Notes: generated from the letters alone by a model not told the origin. DNA of 64,000 nucleotides from Acetobacter oeni (GCF_011516825.1 NZ_WOTA01000018.1:1-64000); one strand, 5' to 3'. Counted from the stretch's first letter, positions 10,464 to 19,683 are shown. Numbers and translations: made by a program.

Positions 10464-10890
10464 AACGAGGCTCCTTTTTAACAACAGCAGTCGTGTACAA
10501 AACACACACGAAATCATAACTTTTAAAGAGAAAAACTGACGCAACACGCGCCGATAGCTCAGATAAAAGCATCCGCCTGACACGTAACTACGCCAGATAA
10601 AAATAAAACGCAAGGAAGAACCAGCCGCACAGCAGACTAAATTATACTGTGCGGCAATGTCCCGATTTACAGGTTTATATATTTATCCCGGCGTCTGTAT
10701 TTTTTTGCCTCCGGGAAATAAAACAGGGTTCTGCCTCGACAGCTGACACCCCTTAGCAGGGTCCGGAGCAGAATCCGGGGAAACAGTCACCTCATTCCCC
10801 GCCCTTCACGCCGGCAACGTCCAGGGCCGCAAGCAGAGCCGGTCCCGTGTCTGACCGGACATATAAAACACGAATGCAGGATACAGACGA
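10464..10890. other. 427-base intergenic region between csp and the esterase
   Basis: This divergent spacer carries the AT-rich leader and presumably the promoter of the cold-shock gene in its left 200 bases. It also contains a perfect inverted repeat, GCCGCACAG (10624-10632) and CTGTGCGGC (10647-10655), with a 14-base AT-rich loop. Short open frames in the right half show no recognisable protein. No RNA gene was identified. Confidence 0.6.
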
Positions 10891-12201
10891 TTGGCATCGG
10901 GCTTCAGAACACGGTTTTCACTCCCCGCGGGGATTTGCGCGGTTTACCTTGCCGCATCAGCGTCGCCCGCCCGTGCTGACTGCCAGTCCCTGCATGTTCC
11001 GCCTGCGCCAGCCGCCAATACAACAAACCCCGAAGCCCCGTTCTTCATCGATCTTTCCGGGCTGACGGCTGCCGGTATGGCGCCGCAACGCGACCCGCAT
11101 AATCCGCATTATCCGCCCGCGCAGGATCTCCCCGACGGAAGTGTCCCGCCGGAAACAGCCAGCGGCAATTTCGTGCTGGGGCCAGCCCATCCGGTTGCGC
11201 CCGAATTTGCCGCTGCGGCCAGCGCGCCACACGGACGGATTGTCTCCTTCACCATGGCCTCCGGACACAGCGCCCGGTTCAACCCCGGCATTGTGCGCGA
11301 CGACCCCGACAGTTGTCCCAACGGCGCGATCTACACAGCCCGCTCCGCCCCCGGCGACCCGTCTGATCTGCGTCTGACGGAAAGCCATCCCGGCCCATGG
11401 ACACGGCAGGTGGATGTCTATGTGCCCGCTCAGTACAAACCCGGAACCAGAGCGCCGTTCCTCGTCTTCGGCGATGGCGGTGCGGACGGTATCTATCCCG
11501 GCCGGGACCTGTTCGCGGTTCTGGATGTGCTGATCGCCGGCCACCGCCTGCCACCCATCGTCGCAATCGGTATCGGTTCCGGCGGACAGGATGCGCAGGG
11601 CAGCGAACGTGGCCGGGAATACGATACGGCGTCAGGCGCCTATGCCGAATGGGTCGAACGTGAGGTTCTGCCGCTGGCACAGCAGAAGGCCGGGATCACC
11701 CTGACACACGATCCGGATGGCCGGGCCACAATGGGCGTCAGTTCAAGCGGCGGCGCGGCATTCGGCATGGCCTGGTTCCACCCGGACCTCTACCATCGCG
11801 TGCTGGCCTATTCTCCCACGCTGACAAACCAGCAATGGCCGCATAACACCGCCATGCCGGGCGGGGCCTGGCAGTATCACTCCCCCTGGGCGGGCAACCC
11901 GAAGGCAACAGGCAGCCAGCCCGGCGCGGCGCTGATTCCCGATGCCCCGCATAAGCCGATCCGCTTCTGGTTCGCGGCGGGAGACCAGGATCTGTTCTAT
12001 CCCGCCCCCGCCATGCCCGACGGCATGCATGACTGGGTAATGGCCAGTGAAAACATGGCCCGTGTGCTGGCCATGAAAGGATATGAGTATCAGTTCGTTC
12101 TGTCGCGCAACGCCGGCCATGTGGACGGTCCCACGATCGGCCAGACACTGCCCGAAGCTCTGCTCTGGCTGTGGCAGGGCTACACGCCGGGGAAAAACTG
12201 A
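10891..12201 (+). CDS. exported esterase, Fes/esterase-D-like alpha/beta hydrolase
   Basis: A 436-residue protein starting at a TTG, with an N-terminal basic and hydrophobic region ending in SASPARA, which looks like a Sec signal peptide cut near residue 29. The body resembles the enterochelin esterase/esterase D fold: the RQVDVYVPAQYKPG strand, then LVFGDGG, the nucleophile Ser in GVSSSGG (about residue 285), an acid in AAGDQDLF and a His in NAGHVDG. It probably hydrolyses an ester in the periplasm; the substrate is unknown. The residues between the signal and the hydrolase domain are Pro-rich. No operon partner is evident; it converges with the tautomerase gene. Confidence 0.78.
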   Translation: MASGFRTRFSLPAGICAVYLAASASPARADCQSLHVPPAPAANTTNPEAPFFIDLSGLTAAGMAPQRDPHNPHYPPAQDLPDGSVPPETASGNFVLGPAHPVAPEFAAAASAPHGRIVSFTMASGHSARFNPGIVRDDPDSCPNGAIYTARSAPGDPSDLRLTESHPGPWTRQVDVYVPAQYKPGTRAPFLVFGDGGADGIYPGRDLFAVLDVLIAGHRLPPIVAIGIGSGGQDAQGSERGREYDTASGAYAEWVEREVLPLAQQKAGITLTHDPDGRATMGVSSSGGAAFGMAWFHPDLYHRVLAYSPTLTNQQWPHNTAMPGGAWQYHSPWAGNPKATGSQPGAALIPDAPHKPIRFWFAAGDQDLFYPAPAMPDGMHDWVMASENMARVLAMKGYEYQFVLSRNAGHVDGPTIGQTLPEALLWLWQGYTPGKN

Positions 12202-12216
12202 TCCGCCGCCTTCGTG

Positions 12217-12609
12217 TTACAGATCACCGGTAAGGAACTGAGCGCGACCGAGACCGAAACTCCAGTGCTCATCGCTGTTCTGAACGATGGAGACCATAAG
12301 ATCGGAGGAAGCGAGACCGCAGCCTTTTTCGAGCTTTTCAGCAAGCAGGCGGTAGAAATTCTCGATCTGCTCTTTTGAACGCGGCCTGGAGACGATCTGG
12401 AGCAGAACGACCTTGTTCGTACGAGGAATATCGAGTCCTGTGTCCTCGACGATCATGTGGCTGGGCTCGTGCTCGGAGACGAGCTGATAGCGATCACGAG
12501 CCGGAACCTTGAAAGCTTCCAGCATGGCGGCGTGGGCCGTATCGAGAAGCGACTTCAGTTCGTCAGGGGTGCGGCTGCCTTTGACAATGTGGAAATGCAG
12601 CAGTGGCAT
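12217..12609 (-). CDS. tautomerase family protein (Tautomerase_2 type)
   Basis: A 130-residue protein of the long single-domain tautomerase branch. The N-terminal catalytic Pro follows the initiator Met (MPLLHF), and PARDRYQLVSEH, DTGLDIPRT and the C-terminal FGLGRAQFLTG are characteristic. Family members are 4-oxalocrotonate-tautomerase/MIF-fold enzymes that use Pro1 as a base; the substrate is unknown. It lies on the preTA strand downstream of the amidohydrolase but is separated from it by a dispersed repeat, so membership in that operon is doubtful. Confidence 0.85.
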   Translation of the reverse strand: MPLLHFHIVKGSRTPDELKSLLDTAHAAMLEAFKVPARDRYQLVSEHEPSHMIVEDTGLDIPRTNKVVLLQIVSRPRSKEQIENFYRLLAEKLEKGCGLASSDLMVSIVQNSDEHWSFGLGRAQFLTGDL

Positions 12610-12635
12610 GGTGTGCTCCTTGCGACGGGATCAGG

Positions 12636-12755
12636 ACCGGGCTGTGCCCGGACCCGGCAGGAACCGCAGGCCCCTGCACCCTTTGAGTTTAACAAACCGG
12701 TTTCCAAAGGTCCGCGACCTCCGGCAGGTTTCAGGACAGCATCCTGAGACCTGTT
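12636..12755 (+). repeat. dispersed intergenic repeat, copy A
   Basis: About 120 bases that closely match, in inverse orientation, the segment at 36851-36976. Both copies share CGGGCTNTGCCCG, ACCCGGCAGG, AGGCCCCTGCA and a conserved block from AACAAACCGG to CCAAAGGTC. The element contains several short self-complementary stems. It lies in the spacer upstream of the tautomerase gene. It is likely a small dispersed element of this genome; copy number is unknown. Confidence 0.75.
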
Positions 12756-12803
12756 GCGAGACTGAGCCGAACAGACCTGCCTGAAAACCCTTACAACGAA
12801 AAA

Positions 12804-14075
12804 TCACGAATCCTTGCTGAACCCGGCATCAGCTTTCAGGACAGCGCGCAGCAGGACACTCGCGCCGGCCTCGGCATCCGCCTCCAGAATGCTTTCTTCC
12901 TCATTATGGCTGAGACCATCCTTGCAGGGGACAAAAATCATGGCGGTGGGCGCAACACTGGCCAGATAGGCGGCATCATGCCCCGGCCCGGACACCATAT
13001 GGCGGGCGGAATAACCGGCTTCGGACGCAGCTTCCGCGACCATCCCGATGCAGGCCGGGTCGAAGTGCACCGCCGGAGCATCCCAGATCTGCACGATGTC
13101 GAGAGTGACGCCACAGGTTTCCGCAATATCGGCGAAGATTTTCTTAAACCCGGTTTCCATGTCGAGCACGACGGTATCATTCGGATCACGGATATCGACG
13201 GTGAAGAACGTCTCGCCGGGGACGACATTATTACTGTTCGGACGATTTTCAATCAGCCCAACGGTGCCGACAGCAGTGGGCGCATGGGCGAAGGCTATCT
13301 GGCTGAGCGCTTCGATCATTTTCGCGGAGGCGACCAGAGCGTCATGCCGCATCGGCATGGGGGTGGAGCCGGCATGGGCATCCTTGCCGCGCACGGTGAC
13401 TTCGTACCAGCGCATCCCCTGAACCCCCTCGACGATGCCGATGGTTTTCTCTTCGGCTTCGAGAATCGGCCCCTGTTCGATGTGCAGCTCGAAATAGGCA
13501 GTGACCGGATGCCGCCCGCACGGTTCGCTGCCGCGATAGCCAATCCGCTCCAACTCGTCGCCGAAACGGATCCCCGCGCGGTCCCGCTTGTCGAGCACGT
13601 CCTGCTCGGTGAAGATGCCGGCGAACACGCCCGAACACATCATGGGCGGCGTAAAGCGCGCGCCTTCCTCGTTGGTCCAGTTAATGAGTTCGATCGGATG
13701 ACGGGTGGTGTAGCCCGACCTGTGCAGGGCGCGAAGAACGGAGAGACCACCGAGCACACCAAGAATACCGTCGTATTTGCCGCCGGTCGGCTGGGTGTCC
13801 AGATGGCTGCCCATGGTGACGGGCGGCAGGCTGTCATCCTGCCCGGGGCGCCGGGCGAAGAGATTGCCCATGGAATCATAAGAGACAGTGCAGCCGAGGC
13901 TTTCACAGGTTTTGACAAACCAGTCCCGGACCTGGCGGTCCTCGTCTGTCAGAGTAAGGCGTTTGATACCGCCTTTCGGGGTACCGCCGAACCGGGCCGT
14001 TTCCATCAGGTCGACCCAGAGCGCCTGCCCGTCGATCCTGAGATTGCTGCCGGTCTTCCCGGTCTGCTTTGTCAT
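12804..14075 (-). CDS. M20-family N-carbamoyl-beta-alanine/amino-acid amidohydrolase
   Basis: A 423-residue zinc hydrolase of the hydantoinase/carbamoylase family (M20/AllC/HyuC type). Metal ligands are visible in GSHLDTQPTGGKYDG, WTNEEGARFTP, ELHIEQGP and near the C-terminus SHNEEES. It should remove the carbamoyl group from N-carbamoyl-beta-alanine or -aminoisobutyrate, the last step of reductive pyrimidine breakdown, releasing NH3 and CO2. The gene follows preA by 63 bases on the same strand, which supports beta-ureidopropionase activity over allantoate or hydantoin roles. Specificity within this family is hard to assign from sequence alone. Confidence 0.88.
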   Translation of the reverse strand: MTKQTGKTGSNLRIDGQALWVDLMETARFGGTPKGGIKRLTLTDEDRQVRDWFVKTCESLGCTVSYDSMGNLFARRPGQDDSLPPVTMGSHLDTQPTGGKYDGILGVLGGLSVLRALHRSGYTTRHPIELINWTNEEGARFTPPMMCSGVFAGIFTEQDVLDKRDRAGIRFGDELERIGYRGSEPCGRHPVTAYFELHIEQGPILEAEEKTIGIVEGVQGMRWYEVTVRGKDAHAGSTPMPMRHDALVASAKMIEALSQIAFAHAPTAVGTVGLIENRPNSNNVVPGETFFTVDIRDPNDTVVLDMETGFKKIFADIAETCGVTLDIVQIWDAPAVHFDPACIGMVAEAASEAGYSARHMVSGPGHDAAYLASVAPTAMIFVPCKDGLSHNEEESILEADAEAGASVLLRAVLKADAGFSKDS

Positions 14076-14138
14076 TCCTGTGCCTTTCGCGACGAACCCG
14101 CGCCGAAACCTGTTCCGTATGCGGGATAGTTACCGCCT

Positions 14139-15416
14139 TCAGGAGGCGGGTTCTGCCACCCTGTTCGGATTATTGGGATGCTCGGGCCAGGTCAGCACCC
14201 CGTCAACCGGCTGCGGCTCCATTGTGATGCAATTGTCGATAGGGCAGACATGCGCGCAGAGATTGCAGCCCACGCACTCCTCCTCGATGATTTCATAACG
14301 ACGCTCGTTTCCGGGCGAAGCTTTCGAGATCGACTGATGCGAGGTATCTTCGCAGGCGATATAACAGAGACCACATCGGACACAGGCGTCCTGATCGATA
14401 TGCGCGATGGTTCTGAACTTCAGGTTCAGCCTGTTCCACGGCACGAAATTCGGAATCGCCCGACCGGTAACGTCGGCGAGAGTGGCATAGCCTTTCCCGT
14501 CCATCCAGGTCGAAAGCCCGTCGATCATATCTTCGACGATCCGGAACCCGTAATGCATGGCGGCGGTGCAGACCTGGAGCGTGGAAGCCCCCATGGCGAG
14601 AAATTCCGCGGCATCGCGCCAGGTGGAAATGCCGCCGATGCCGGAGATGGGAATGCCACCGATCCCCTCATCACGGGCAATATCGCCAATCATACGCAGA
14701 GCTATGGGTTTGACGGCGGGGCCGCAATAGCCGCCATGGGTGCCTTTGCCGCCAACGACAGGCATGGGAACCATCTGGTCGAGATCGACGCCGATAACGG
14801 ACTGAATGGTATTGATGAGCGAAACGGCATCGGCACCACCGCGCACGGCGGCCCCGGCGGGCATGAGAATGTTGGTGATGTTCGGGGTGAGTTTCACGAT
14901 GACCGGCATGCGGGTGTTCTGTTTGCACCAGCGGGTCACCATCTCCACGTATTCCGGAACCTGACCGACAGCAGCCCCCATGTTCCGTTCCGACATGCCG
15001 TGCGGGCAGCCAAAATTCAGCTCGATGCCATCGGCGCCGGTTTCCTCGATAACGGGAAGAATCGCTTTCCAGCTTTCCTCCTCGCAGGGAACCATAAGGC
15101 TGATAACGACAGCACGGTCCGGATAGTCTCTTTTGACAGACTTGATTTCCGCGATATTGGTCGCAAGCGGACGATCGGAGATCAGCTCGATATTGTTCAG
15201 CCCGATCATCCGGGTCCCGTTATAGTTCAGCGAGCCGTAGCGCGAGCTGACATTAACGACCGGCGGGTCTTCGCCAAGCGTTTTCCAGACGACACCGCCC
15301 CATCCGGCCTCGAAGGCACGACGGACGTTATACTCCTTATCCGTCGGCGGGGCGGAAGCCAGCCAGAACGGATTGGGCGATTTGATTCCGACAAAATTAC
15401 TGCGCAGATCAGCCAT
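14139..15416 (-). CDS. preA: dihydropyrimidine dehydrogenase subunit PreA
   Basis: A 425-residue protein with an N-terminal FMN-binding dihydroorotate-dehydrogenase-like barrel (residues about 1-310) and a C-terminal ferredoxin domain with two 4Fe-4S motifs, CVRCGLCYIAC and CVGCNLCAHVCP. With PreT it reduces uracil or thymine to the 5,6-dihydro form with NADH, the first step of the reductive pathway. The catalytic-region motifs ELNFGCPHGMSER and KLTPNITNI are present. It starts 14 bases after preT and precedes the amidohydrolase, forming a compact operon. The start is supported by the MADLRSNFVGIKSPNPFWLAS family opening. Confidence 0.96.
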   Translation of the reverse strand: MADLRSNFVGIKSPNPFWLASAPPTDKEYNVRRAFEAGWGGVVWKTLGEDPPVVNVSSRYGSLNYNGTRMIGLNNIELISDRPLATNIAEIKSVKRDYPDRAVVISLMVPCEEESWKAILPVIEETGADGIELNFGCPHGMSERNMGAAVGQVPEYVEMVTRWCKQNTRMPVIVKLTPNITNILMPAGAAVRGGADAVSLINTIQSVIGVDLDQMVPMPVVGGKGTHGGYCGPAVKPIALRMIGDIARDEGIGGIPISGIGGISTWRDAAEFLAMGASTLQVCTAAMHYGFRIVEDMIDGLSTWMDGKGYATLADVTGRAIPNFVPWNRLNLKFRTIAHIDQDACVRCGLCYIACEDTSHQSISKASPGNERRYEIIEEECVGCNLCAHVCPIDNCITMEPQPVDGVLTWPEHPNNPNRVAEPAS

Positions 15417-15430
15417 GTTCCGTTCTCCTG

Positions 15431-16786
15431 TTACGCTGCAACGCCCGTGGCGGAGAGGGCTTTGCTGATCGCTTCGGCGGCATCCCGGCCGTCGCGGACA
15501 GCGGCAACGGTCAGATCCTCGCCAGCCGTGCAGTCGCCCCCGGCATACACGCCCTCCATCGTCGTACGGTACGCACTGTCCACGACAATGCGCCCGTTTT
15601 TGACAAGAACGGCTTCACCGCTGATCGGATCGGACACAAAAATCTGACCGACAGCTTTCAGCACCATATCGGCAGGGACGACGAAGGTGTCTTCCGCGTC
15701 ATATGTCGCGCGACCATCCGCTGTTGCGACGCCACGGGCAAATTCCACGCCACCAAGGGCGCCGTCTTCCGGAACCATGCGGACCGGGGAGGACCAGAGG
15801 CGCACGGTCACGCCGTTGGTCTGCGCCCATTCACGTTCGACAGGGGTGGCGGACATCTGTTCGTGGCCGCGCCGGTAGACGAGCGTAACCTCGTCGGCAC
15901 CAAGACGGCGAGCCTGCACAGCGGCATCCACGGCAGTATTGCCGCCGCCAATGACAACGACACGCCGGCCGACCGGAACATCTTTCTTATCCCTCGAGCG
16001 GACCGCTTCAATAAAGGTCACGGCGTCCTGCACGCCTTCCAGTTCCTCGCCTTCAACCCCCATGGCCCGGACACCGGCAAGCCCCATACCGAGAAAAACA
16101 GCGTCATAGTCACGGCGAAGTTCGACCAGCGAGAGATCCGCGCCCAGCCTGCGGTTGCCTTCGAAAGTGATGCCCCCGATATCCATGAGGAAATCCACCT
16201 CGCGCCGGGCAAACTCATCGGCGAGTTTATAGGCAGCGACACCATATTCGTTGAGGCCACCCGGCTGACTGCGCGCATCCAGCAACATGACATCGTGACC
16301 ATGCATGGCCAGCCGGTGAGCGCAGGCCAGACCGGCAGGTCCGGCGCCGACCACTGCAATCCGGCGCCCGGTCAGCGGAGCGCGGGTGAAAGGCTGACCG
16401 CCATGCTCCATCTGCCAGTCCGTAGCGTGACGTTGCAGAGCGCCGATGCGGATCGGATTCCCTTCTTCACGCGCGTTGTGCACACATTTCTGCTCACAGA
16501 GAATCTCTGTCGGACAGACACGGGCGCAGGAGCCACCAAGAATGTTGGACTCCAGAATGGTCTTTGCCGACCCCTGCATGTTCCCGGTGGCAATCGCTTT
16601 GATAAATTTCGGAATATCAATGCCGGTCGGACACGCCTCGACGCAGGGCGCGTCATAACAGAAGAAGCAGCGATCGGCTTCGACCGTGGCCTGCCCGGCC
16701 GTAAAGGGCGGGTGGGCGTCGGCAAAATTGACGGCCAGTTCAGCGTCGCTTAGCCGGGCACTGGCGATATCGGGGATTCGCGTCAT
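15431..16786 (-). CDS. preT: dihydropyrimidine dehydrogenase subunit PreT
   Basis: A 451-residue glutamate-synthase-small-subunit-like flavoprotein. The N-terminal part carries Fe-S cysteine motifs (CFFCYDAPCVEACP, then GGSCARVCPTEILCEQKC), followed by a FAD site (VVGAGPAGLACAHRLA) and an NAD(P) site (VVIGGGNTAVDAA). It passes electrons from NAD(P)H to PreA. The ATG at 16786 is preferred because AGGAG lies six bases upstream; a further in-frame start 60 bases upstream lacks one. It is the first gene of the preT-preA-amidohydrolase operon, with a RutR-like palindrome about 70 bases before it. Confidence 0.95.
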   Translation of the reverse strand: MTRIPDIASARLSDAELAVNFADAHPPFTAGQATVEADRCFFCYDAPCVEACPTGIDIPKFIKAIATGNMQGSAKTILESNILGGSCARVCPTEILCEQKCVHNAREEGNPIRIGALQRHATDWQMEHGGQPFTRAPLTGRRIAVVGAGPAGLACAHRLAMHGHDVMLLDARSQPGGLNEYGVAAYKLADEFARREVDFLMDIGGITFEGNRRLGADLSLVELRRDYDAVFLGMGLAGVRAMGVEGEELEGVQDAVTFIEAVRSRDKKDVPVGRRVVVIGGGNTAVDAAVQARRLGADEVTLVYRRGHEQMSATPVEREWAQTNGVTVRLWSSPVRMVPEDGALGGVEFARGVATADGRATYDAEDTFVVPADMVLKAVGQIFVSDPISGEAVLVKNGRIVVDSAYRTTMEGVYAGGDCTAGEDLTVAAVRDGRDAAEAISKALSATGVAA

Positions 16787-16854
16787 GACAGCTCCTGTCA
16801 CCTGAGTCTGAAAACGATCATAAGGCGGATCAATCTGATTCCGCAATATATTTC

Positions 16855-16870
16855 CTGACCATCGGTTCAG
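16855..16870. promoter_or_regulatory. candidate RutR-like operator upstream of preT
   Basis: The imperfect palindrome CTGACCATCGGTTCAG agrees with 10 of the 14 defined positions of the E. coli RutR consensus, with an intact TGACCA left half. It is placed like the site upstream of hydA, about 70 bases before the start codon. Assignment to the nearby TetR protein is inference. Confidence 0.45.
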
Positions 16871-17003
16871 GTTTCTCCGGCGGACAAGCCCAACCGCTGC
16901 CCGGCCCCGCTAAAATCGCGGCGCCCTGCCACACATCATATCACCAGAGGGCGGATCCGCCGGACTTTCCGCGGAGTCCCAACAAGCCCCCCCGGGGAGA
17001 GCG

Positions 17004-17651
17004 TCATTCAAAATCGGTCGGAAGCTGCGGCGCGCGGCGATGTTCGAACATGCGTCTGATCTGGCCCGGCAGAACACGGCCCACGGACAGATCCTCCGGA
17101 ATTTCGTTCTCGCGAAACCAGCCGACAGCAGAAGTTTCGATGCTGGTGGCCGGCGCCCCTCCCGTGACCTCGCAGAGGAAAAACAGCTTGTAGCAGGAGA
17201 AAACGCCGTTCGGATGCGCCTGCCTTGTCCGGTCCCACAAGGCCGCCAGCTTCACGACCGCAACCTGATAGCCGCTTTCTTCCAGAACTTCCTTCGCGGC
17301 ATTCTCAGCAGCCGTAACATTCGTGTCTGCCCAGCCACCCGGAAGAGTCCAGCGATCCCGGTCAGCCGTTTCCCGGACCATCAGCAGCCGGTCTTCCTGA
17401 TCGAAGACCGCAGCGCGGACATCGATTTTCGGCGTAGCATAGCCGGTTTCACCAGCGAACAGGGCGACAATACGTTCGGCGGATGTCTCCGTATGGGAAG
17501 CAAAGATCCGGGCCGACAGATCACGCAGGGCGACATAGCGCTCGCGGTCGTACTGATCCTGCGTGAAGGCAAGGCCCGTCTGGGCGATGGCCTGGAGTTC
17601 TCTCGCCCAGACAAGCCAGTCGGGTTCGCGGGCCGAAAGGTTCTCGCTCAC
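17004..17651 (-). CDS. NUDIX hydrolase with N-terminal helical domain
   Basis: A 215-residue NUDIX hydrolase of the type with an N-terminal helical domain (WLVWARELQAIAQTGLAF near residue 12). The NUDIX box (GGWADTN to KEVLEESGY, about residues 110-133) keeps the catalytic EVLEESG core but has Val and Lys at the canonical Glu and Arg positions; I believe the Lys is usual in this subfamily. It probably hydrolyses a nucleoside diphosphate linked to another moiety, such as ADP-ribose. The GTG at 17651 is chosen because AGAGGA lies seven bases before it; an ATG 42 bases upstream is in frame. It lies 52 bases after the DsbA-like gene on the same strand. Confidence 0.85.
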   Translation of the reverse strand: MSENLSAREPDWLVWARELQAIAQTGLAFTQDQYDRERYVALRDLSARIFASHTETSAERIVALFAGETGYATPKIDVRAAVFDQEDRLLMVRETADRDRWTLPGGWADTNVTAAENAAKEVLEESGYQVAVVKLAALWDRTRQAHPNGVFSCYKLFFLCEVTGGAPATSIETSAVGWFRENEIPEDLSVGRVLPGQIRRMFEHRRAPQLPTDFE

Positions 17652-17702
17652 ATGTTGTCCTCTTCTGCCGGGGCCGGAGTCGTGTCGCCGCACTCCACGC
17701 TC

Positions 17703-18266
17703 TCAGCCGAAAATTTTCCCGATCCAGTCTTCGACGGAATCACCGCTGCTGATCGCCGGGGCGATCAGACCATCGACCATGAACGTCGGTGATACGTGGA
17801 TGCCATTTTGCCGTGAATATTTGCAGTGCCATTTAATGACCGCCTGAAGCTCCGGCACTGCAAAGGCACGCGCGAGCGCGACACCACTATATGTTTCAAG
17901 CCGGGCGATAATGTCATTCGGTGTGGCGTCCATATTAGGGCCGGCGCAATGGCTGACGAACTCGAATTCCTCGCGATGCGCTCCGACAGCCGCCATCACT
18001 TTCTTCGCGGTCTCCCTGCCGCCTTCCAGCGTGGAAGCCGCCAGAATGCAGCGCACGATAATGCCGGAAAACAGATGCCAGGGCTGTGACTGCATCCGGA
18101 TTTTGATGGTGAGCTTATCGCTGCCTGCCTGCTGCAGCAGATCATCGAGCTTATTGAATGCCCTGACCGAAAACGGACAGGTCGGCTCAAGAAAGGCCTC
18201 GAAGACTGTCGGACCCTGACCCCAGACAAGCGGGTCGGCATGAAACGGAGATGGTGACTGGGGCAT
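17703..18266 (-). CDS. DsbA-like thioredoxin-fold protein
   Basis: A 187-residue thioredoxin-fold protein. The segment VFEAFLEPTCPFSVRAF (about residues 22-38) holds a CPFS motif with only one Cys, so a dithiol oxidase mechanism is unlikely; a thioltransferase or kappa-GST-like role is possible. A cis-Pro loop (HVSPTFMVDG, about residue 160) and the helical insertion typical of DsbA-like proteins are present. There is no signal peptide. The start at 18266 has GGGAAG about ten bases upstream; an in-frame ATG 42 bases earlier exists. Confidence 0.75.
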   Translation of the reverse strand: MPQSPSPFHADPLVWGQGPTVFEAFLEPTCPFSVRAFNKLDDLLQQAGSDKLTIKIRMQSQPWHLFSGIIVRCILAASTLEGGRETAKKVMAAVGAHREEFEFVSHCAGPNMDATPNDIIARLETYSGVALARAFAVPELQAVIKWHCKYSRQNGIHVSPTFMVDGLIAPAISSGDSVEDWIGKIFG

Positions 18267-18422
18267 GTGCGCTGATCTTCCCGTTGCTTTACGGAAGGCT
18301 AACAGCAATCAGGAGATTTCGAAAATACTGCGTCTGCCCTCGGGATCGCGCGACATCCGGGGTCCGGAGGCACCACGGCGTCCGGGCCTCTGCCGCCCGG
18401 ACGCCGCGAAAGCTGTCAGTCT

Positions 18423-19091
18423 TTACTGAGCCGCGCCAGACGTCGTGGCCGTGCGATTTATGATCGCGGTCCCGGTAGCGGTTCCGGCGGTCGTCGCGGC
18501 GCTGGTCGCGGCCGTTCCGGCAGCCGCCGCCGCAGGCGCCCCTGCCGTGCCAGGCGTGGATGTGGCGGGCAGCACCGCAGCCGGGCCGCTCCACACCGCA
18601 CTCTGACTCTGCGCCGGGATCGAAGGCGAACCGAAAGCCGACACCGGCCCGAAAGGACCGCCATTGACATTGCGCATCGTCGATTCCGGCTGGCGCATAC
18701 AACCACGGATCAGCGGCGTGCAGACGCCATCGTTACCGATCATCTTGTCATTGTCGCCGGTGTAATGAACTTCCGTCACCTGATTATGGTCGAGACGCAT
18801 GATCGCGGTACAGGCACTGCCATTCCCGGTAACGCTGACCGCTCCGAGCCCGAACGGATTAACCGAAAAAGCTCCGGTCGAACTCGGCTTATAGGCATAT
18901 TGATAAAGCTGCGTCGTGGCGTTCAGCGTCGTGACCTTGTCCGGCGCTCCGGCACAGGCCTGCAAATCATTTGACGTCATCCCGATCATAGCCAGCTGCG
19001 CTTTATGCGCAGTGCGTGAATCAAAATAACCGCATGCACTCAGACTCAACACGGCACTCATCAGCACCACACGCGACGCAACCCGGGACAT
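18423..19091 (-). CDS. putative lipoprotein, Ala/Thr-rich C-terminus
   Basis: A 222-residue protein with a lipoprotein signal: the basic MSRVASR start, a hydrophobic core and the lipobox LSAC at about residues 17-20, so it is probably anchored in a membrane. Residues about 30-115 form a Cys-containing domain (MTSNDLQACAGAPDKV, then GVCTPLIRGCM) that I do not assign to a named family. Residues about 165-222 are an Ala/Thr/Gly low-complexity tail. The ATG at 19091 is set by GGAGAAG just upstream. Function unknown. Confidence 0.75.
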   Translation of the reverse strand: MSRVASRVVLMSAVLSLSACGYFDSRTAHKAQLAMIGMTSNDLQACAGAPDKVTTLNATTQLYQYAYKPSSTGAFSVNPFGLGAVSVTGNGSACTAIMRLDHNQVTEVHYTGDNDKMIGNDGVCTPLIRGCMRQPESTMRNVNGGPFGPVSAFGSPSIPAQSQSAVWSGPAAVLPATSTPGTAGAPAAAAAGTAATSAATTAGTATGTAIINRTATTSGAAQ

Positions 19092-19423
19092 ATCTTCTCC
19101 GTAACCAGACTTCAGGGGAGACAACCTTCAGGGTCGCCTCAATGCACAGGCCTGTACATCATCGATTTCTTACCGGAACAAGACAAGCCGACCGGCCCCT
19201 GTCAATGCAGCAGTTTCATTTTTCTGCAAACCGCACAGACGCGCCCCTCAGAAAACCGTGTCCTTTCCCGGCACCCGAAAGAGTTGCGACGACGCCCGGC
19301 AATGCCTATTAGCCAGAGCCATGCACCCTTTCGGGTGCGCCAGCATCCATGATGCGGGGTCAGCCGGATAGCTCCGGCAACTGAATGTCAGTGCCCCTGC
19401 CAAGTCCCCGGAGTACTTATTCA

Positions 19424-19651
19424 ATGAGCACGATTTCACCCGGCGAAATTGCCCGCCTGCAGGTCTGCCTGCGCCGCCTTCTCGGCTCACAGGGCCTCAC
19501 CGTAAATCCCCCGCCCCGCCCGGGTCTGTCCGTGGAACTTGCGGTCAATGGCGAAGTCATCGGCACGCTGCACCGCGATGATGATGAAGGCGAGGTGTCC
19601 TACAACCTCAACATCGTCCTGCTGGAAGAAGACCTTCCGGCCAAAGCATAA
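19424..19651 (+). CDS. DUF3126 family protein
   Basis: A 75-residue protein. ISPGEIARLQVCLRRLLG at the N-terminus and the strand-forming VELAVNGEVIGTLHRDDDEGE match the small DUF3126 family of alphaproteobacteria, whose function is unknown. The ATG at 19424 gives the family's usual length; an in-frame ATG lies 39 bases upstream. The stop codon directly abuts a strong bidirectional hairpin. Confidence 0.85.
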   Translation: MSTISPGEIARLQVCLRRLLGSQGLTVNPPPRPGLSVELAVNGEVIGTLHRDDDEGEVSYNLNIVLLEEDLPAKA

Positions 19652-19655
19652 AAAA

Positions 19656-19683
19656 AGTCCGCCTCCCGCGCGGGAGGCGGACT
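19656..19683 (-). terminator. rho-independent terminator, best on the minus strand
   Basis: A perfect 13-base stem (AGTCCGCCTCCCG and its complement) with a two-base CG loop. On the minus strand it is followed by a run of seven T, terminating the DUF2939 gene 27 bases after its stop. On the plus strand it directly follows the DUF3126 stop but has no T run, so it may act in both directions with different strength. Confidence 0.88.

Noticed and set aside
12906-14129. 407-codon plus-strand open frame over the amidohydrolase
   Set aside because: Antisense to a well-supported M20 enzyme, no domain recognised, composition typical of a reverse-strand shadow.
14178-15647. 489-codon plus-strand open frame over preA
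   Set aside because: It runs antisense to PreA and part of PreT with no recognisable motif.
17004-17651. NUDIX box deviations considered as inactivation
   Set aside because: The EVLEESG catalytic core is intact and the Lys and Val substitutions appear compatible with this subfamily, so no loss of function is claimed.
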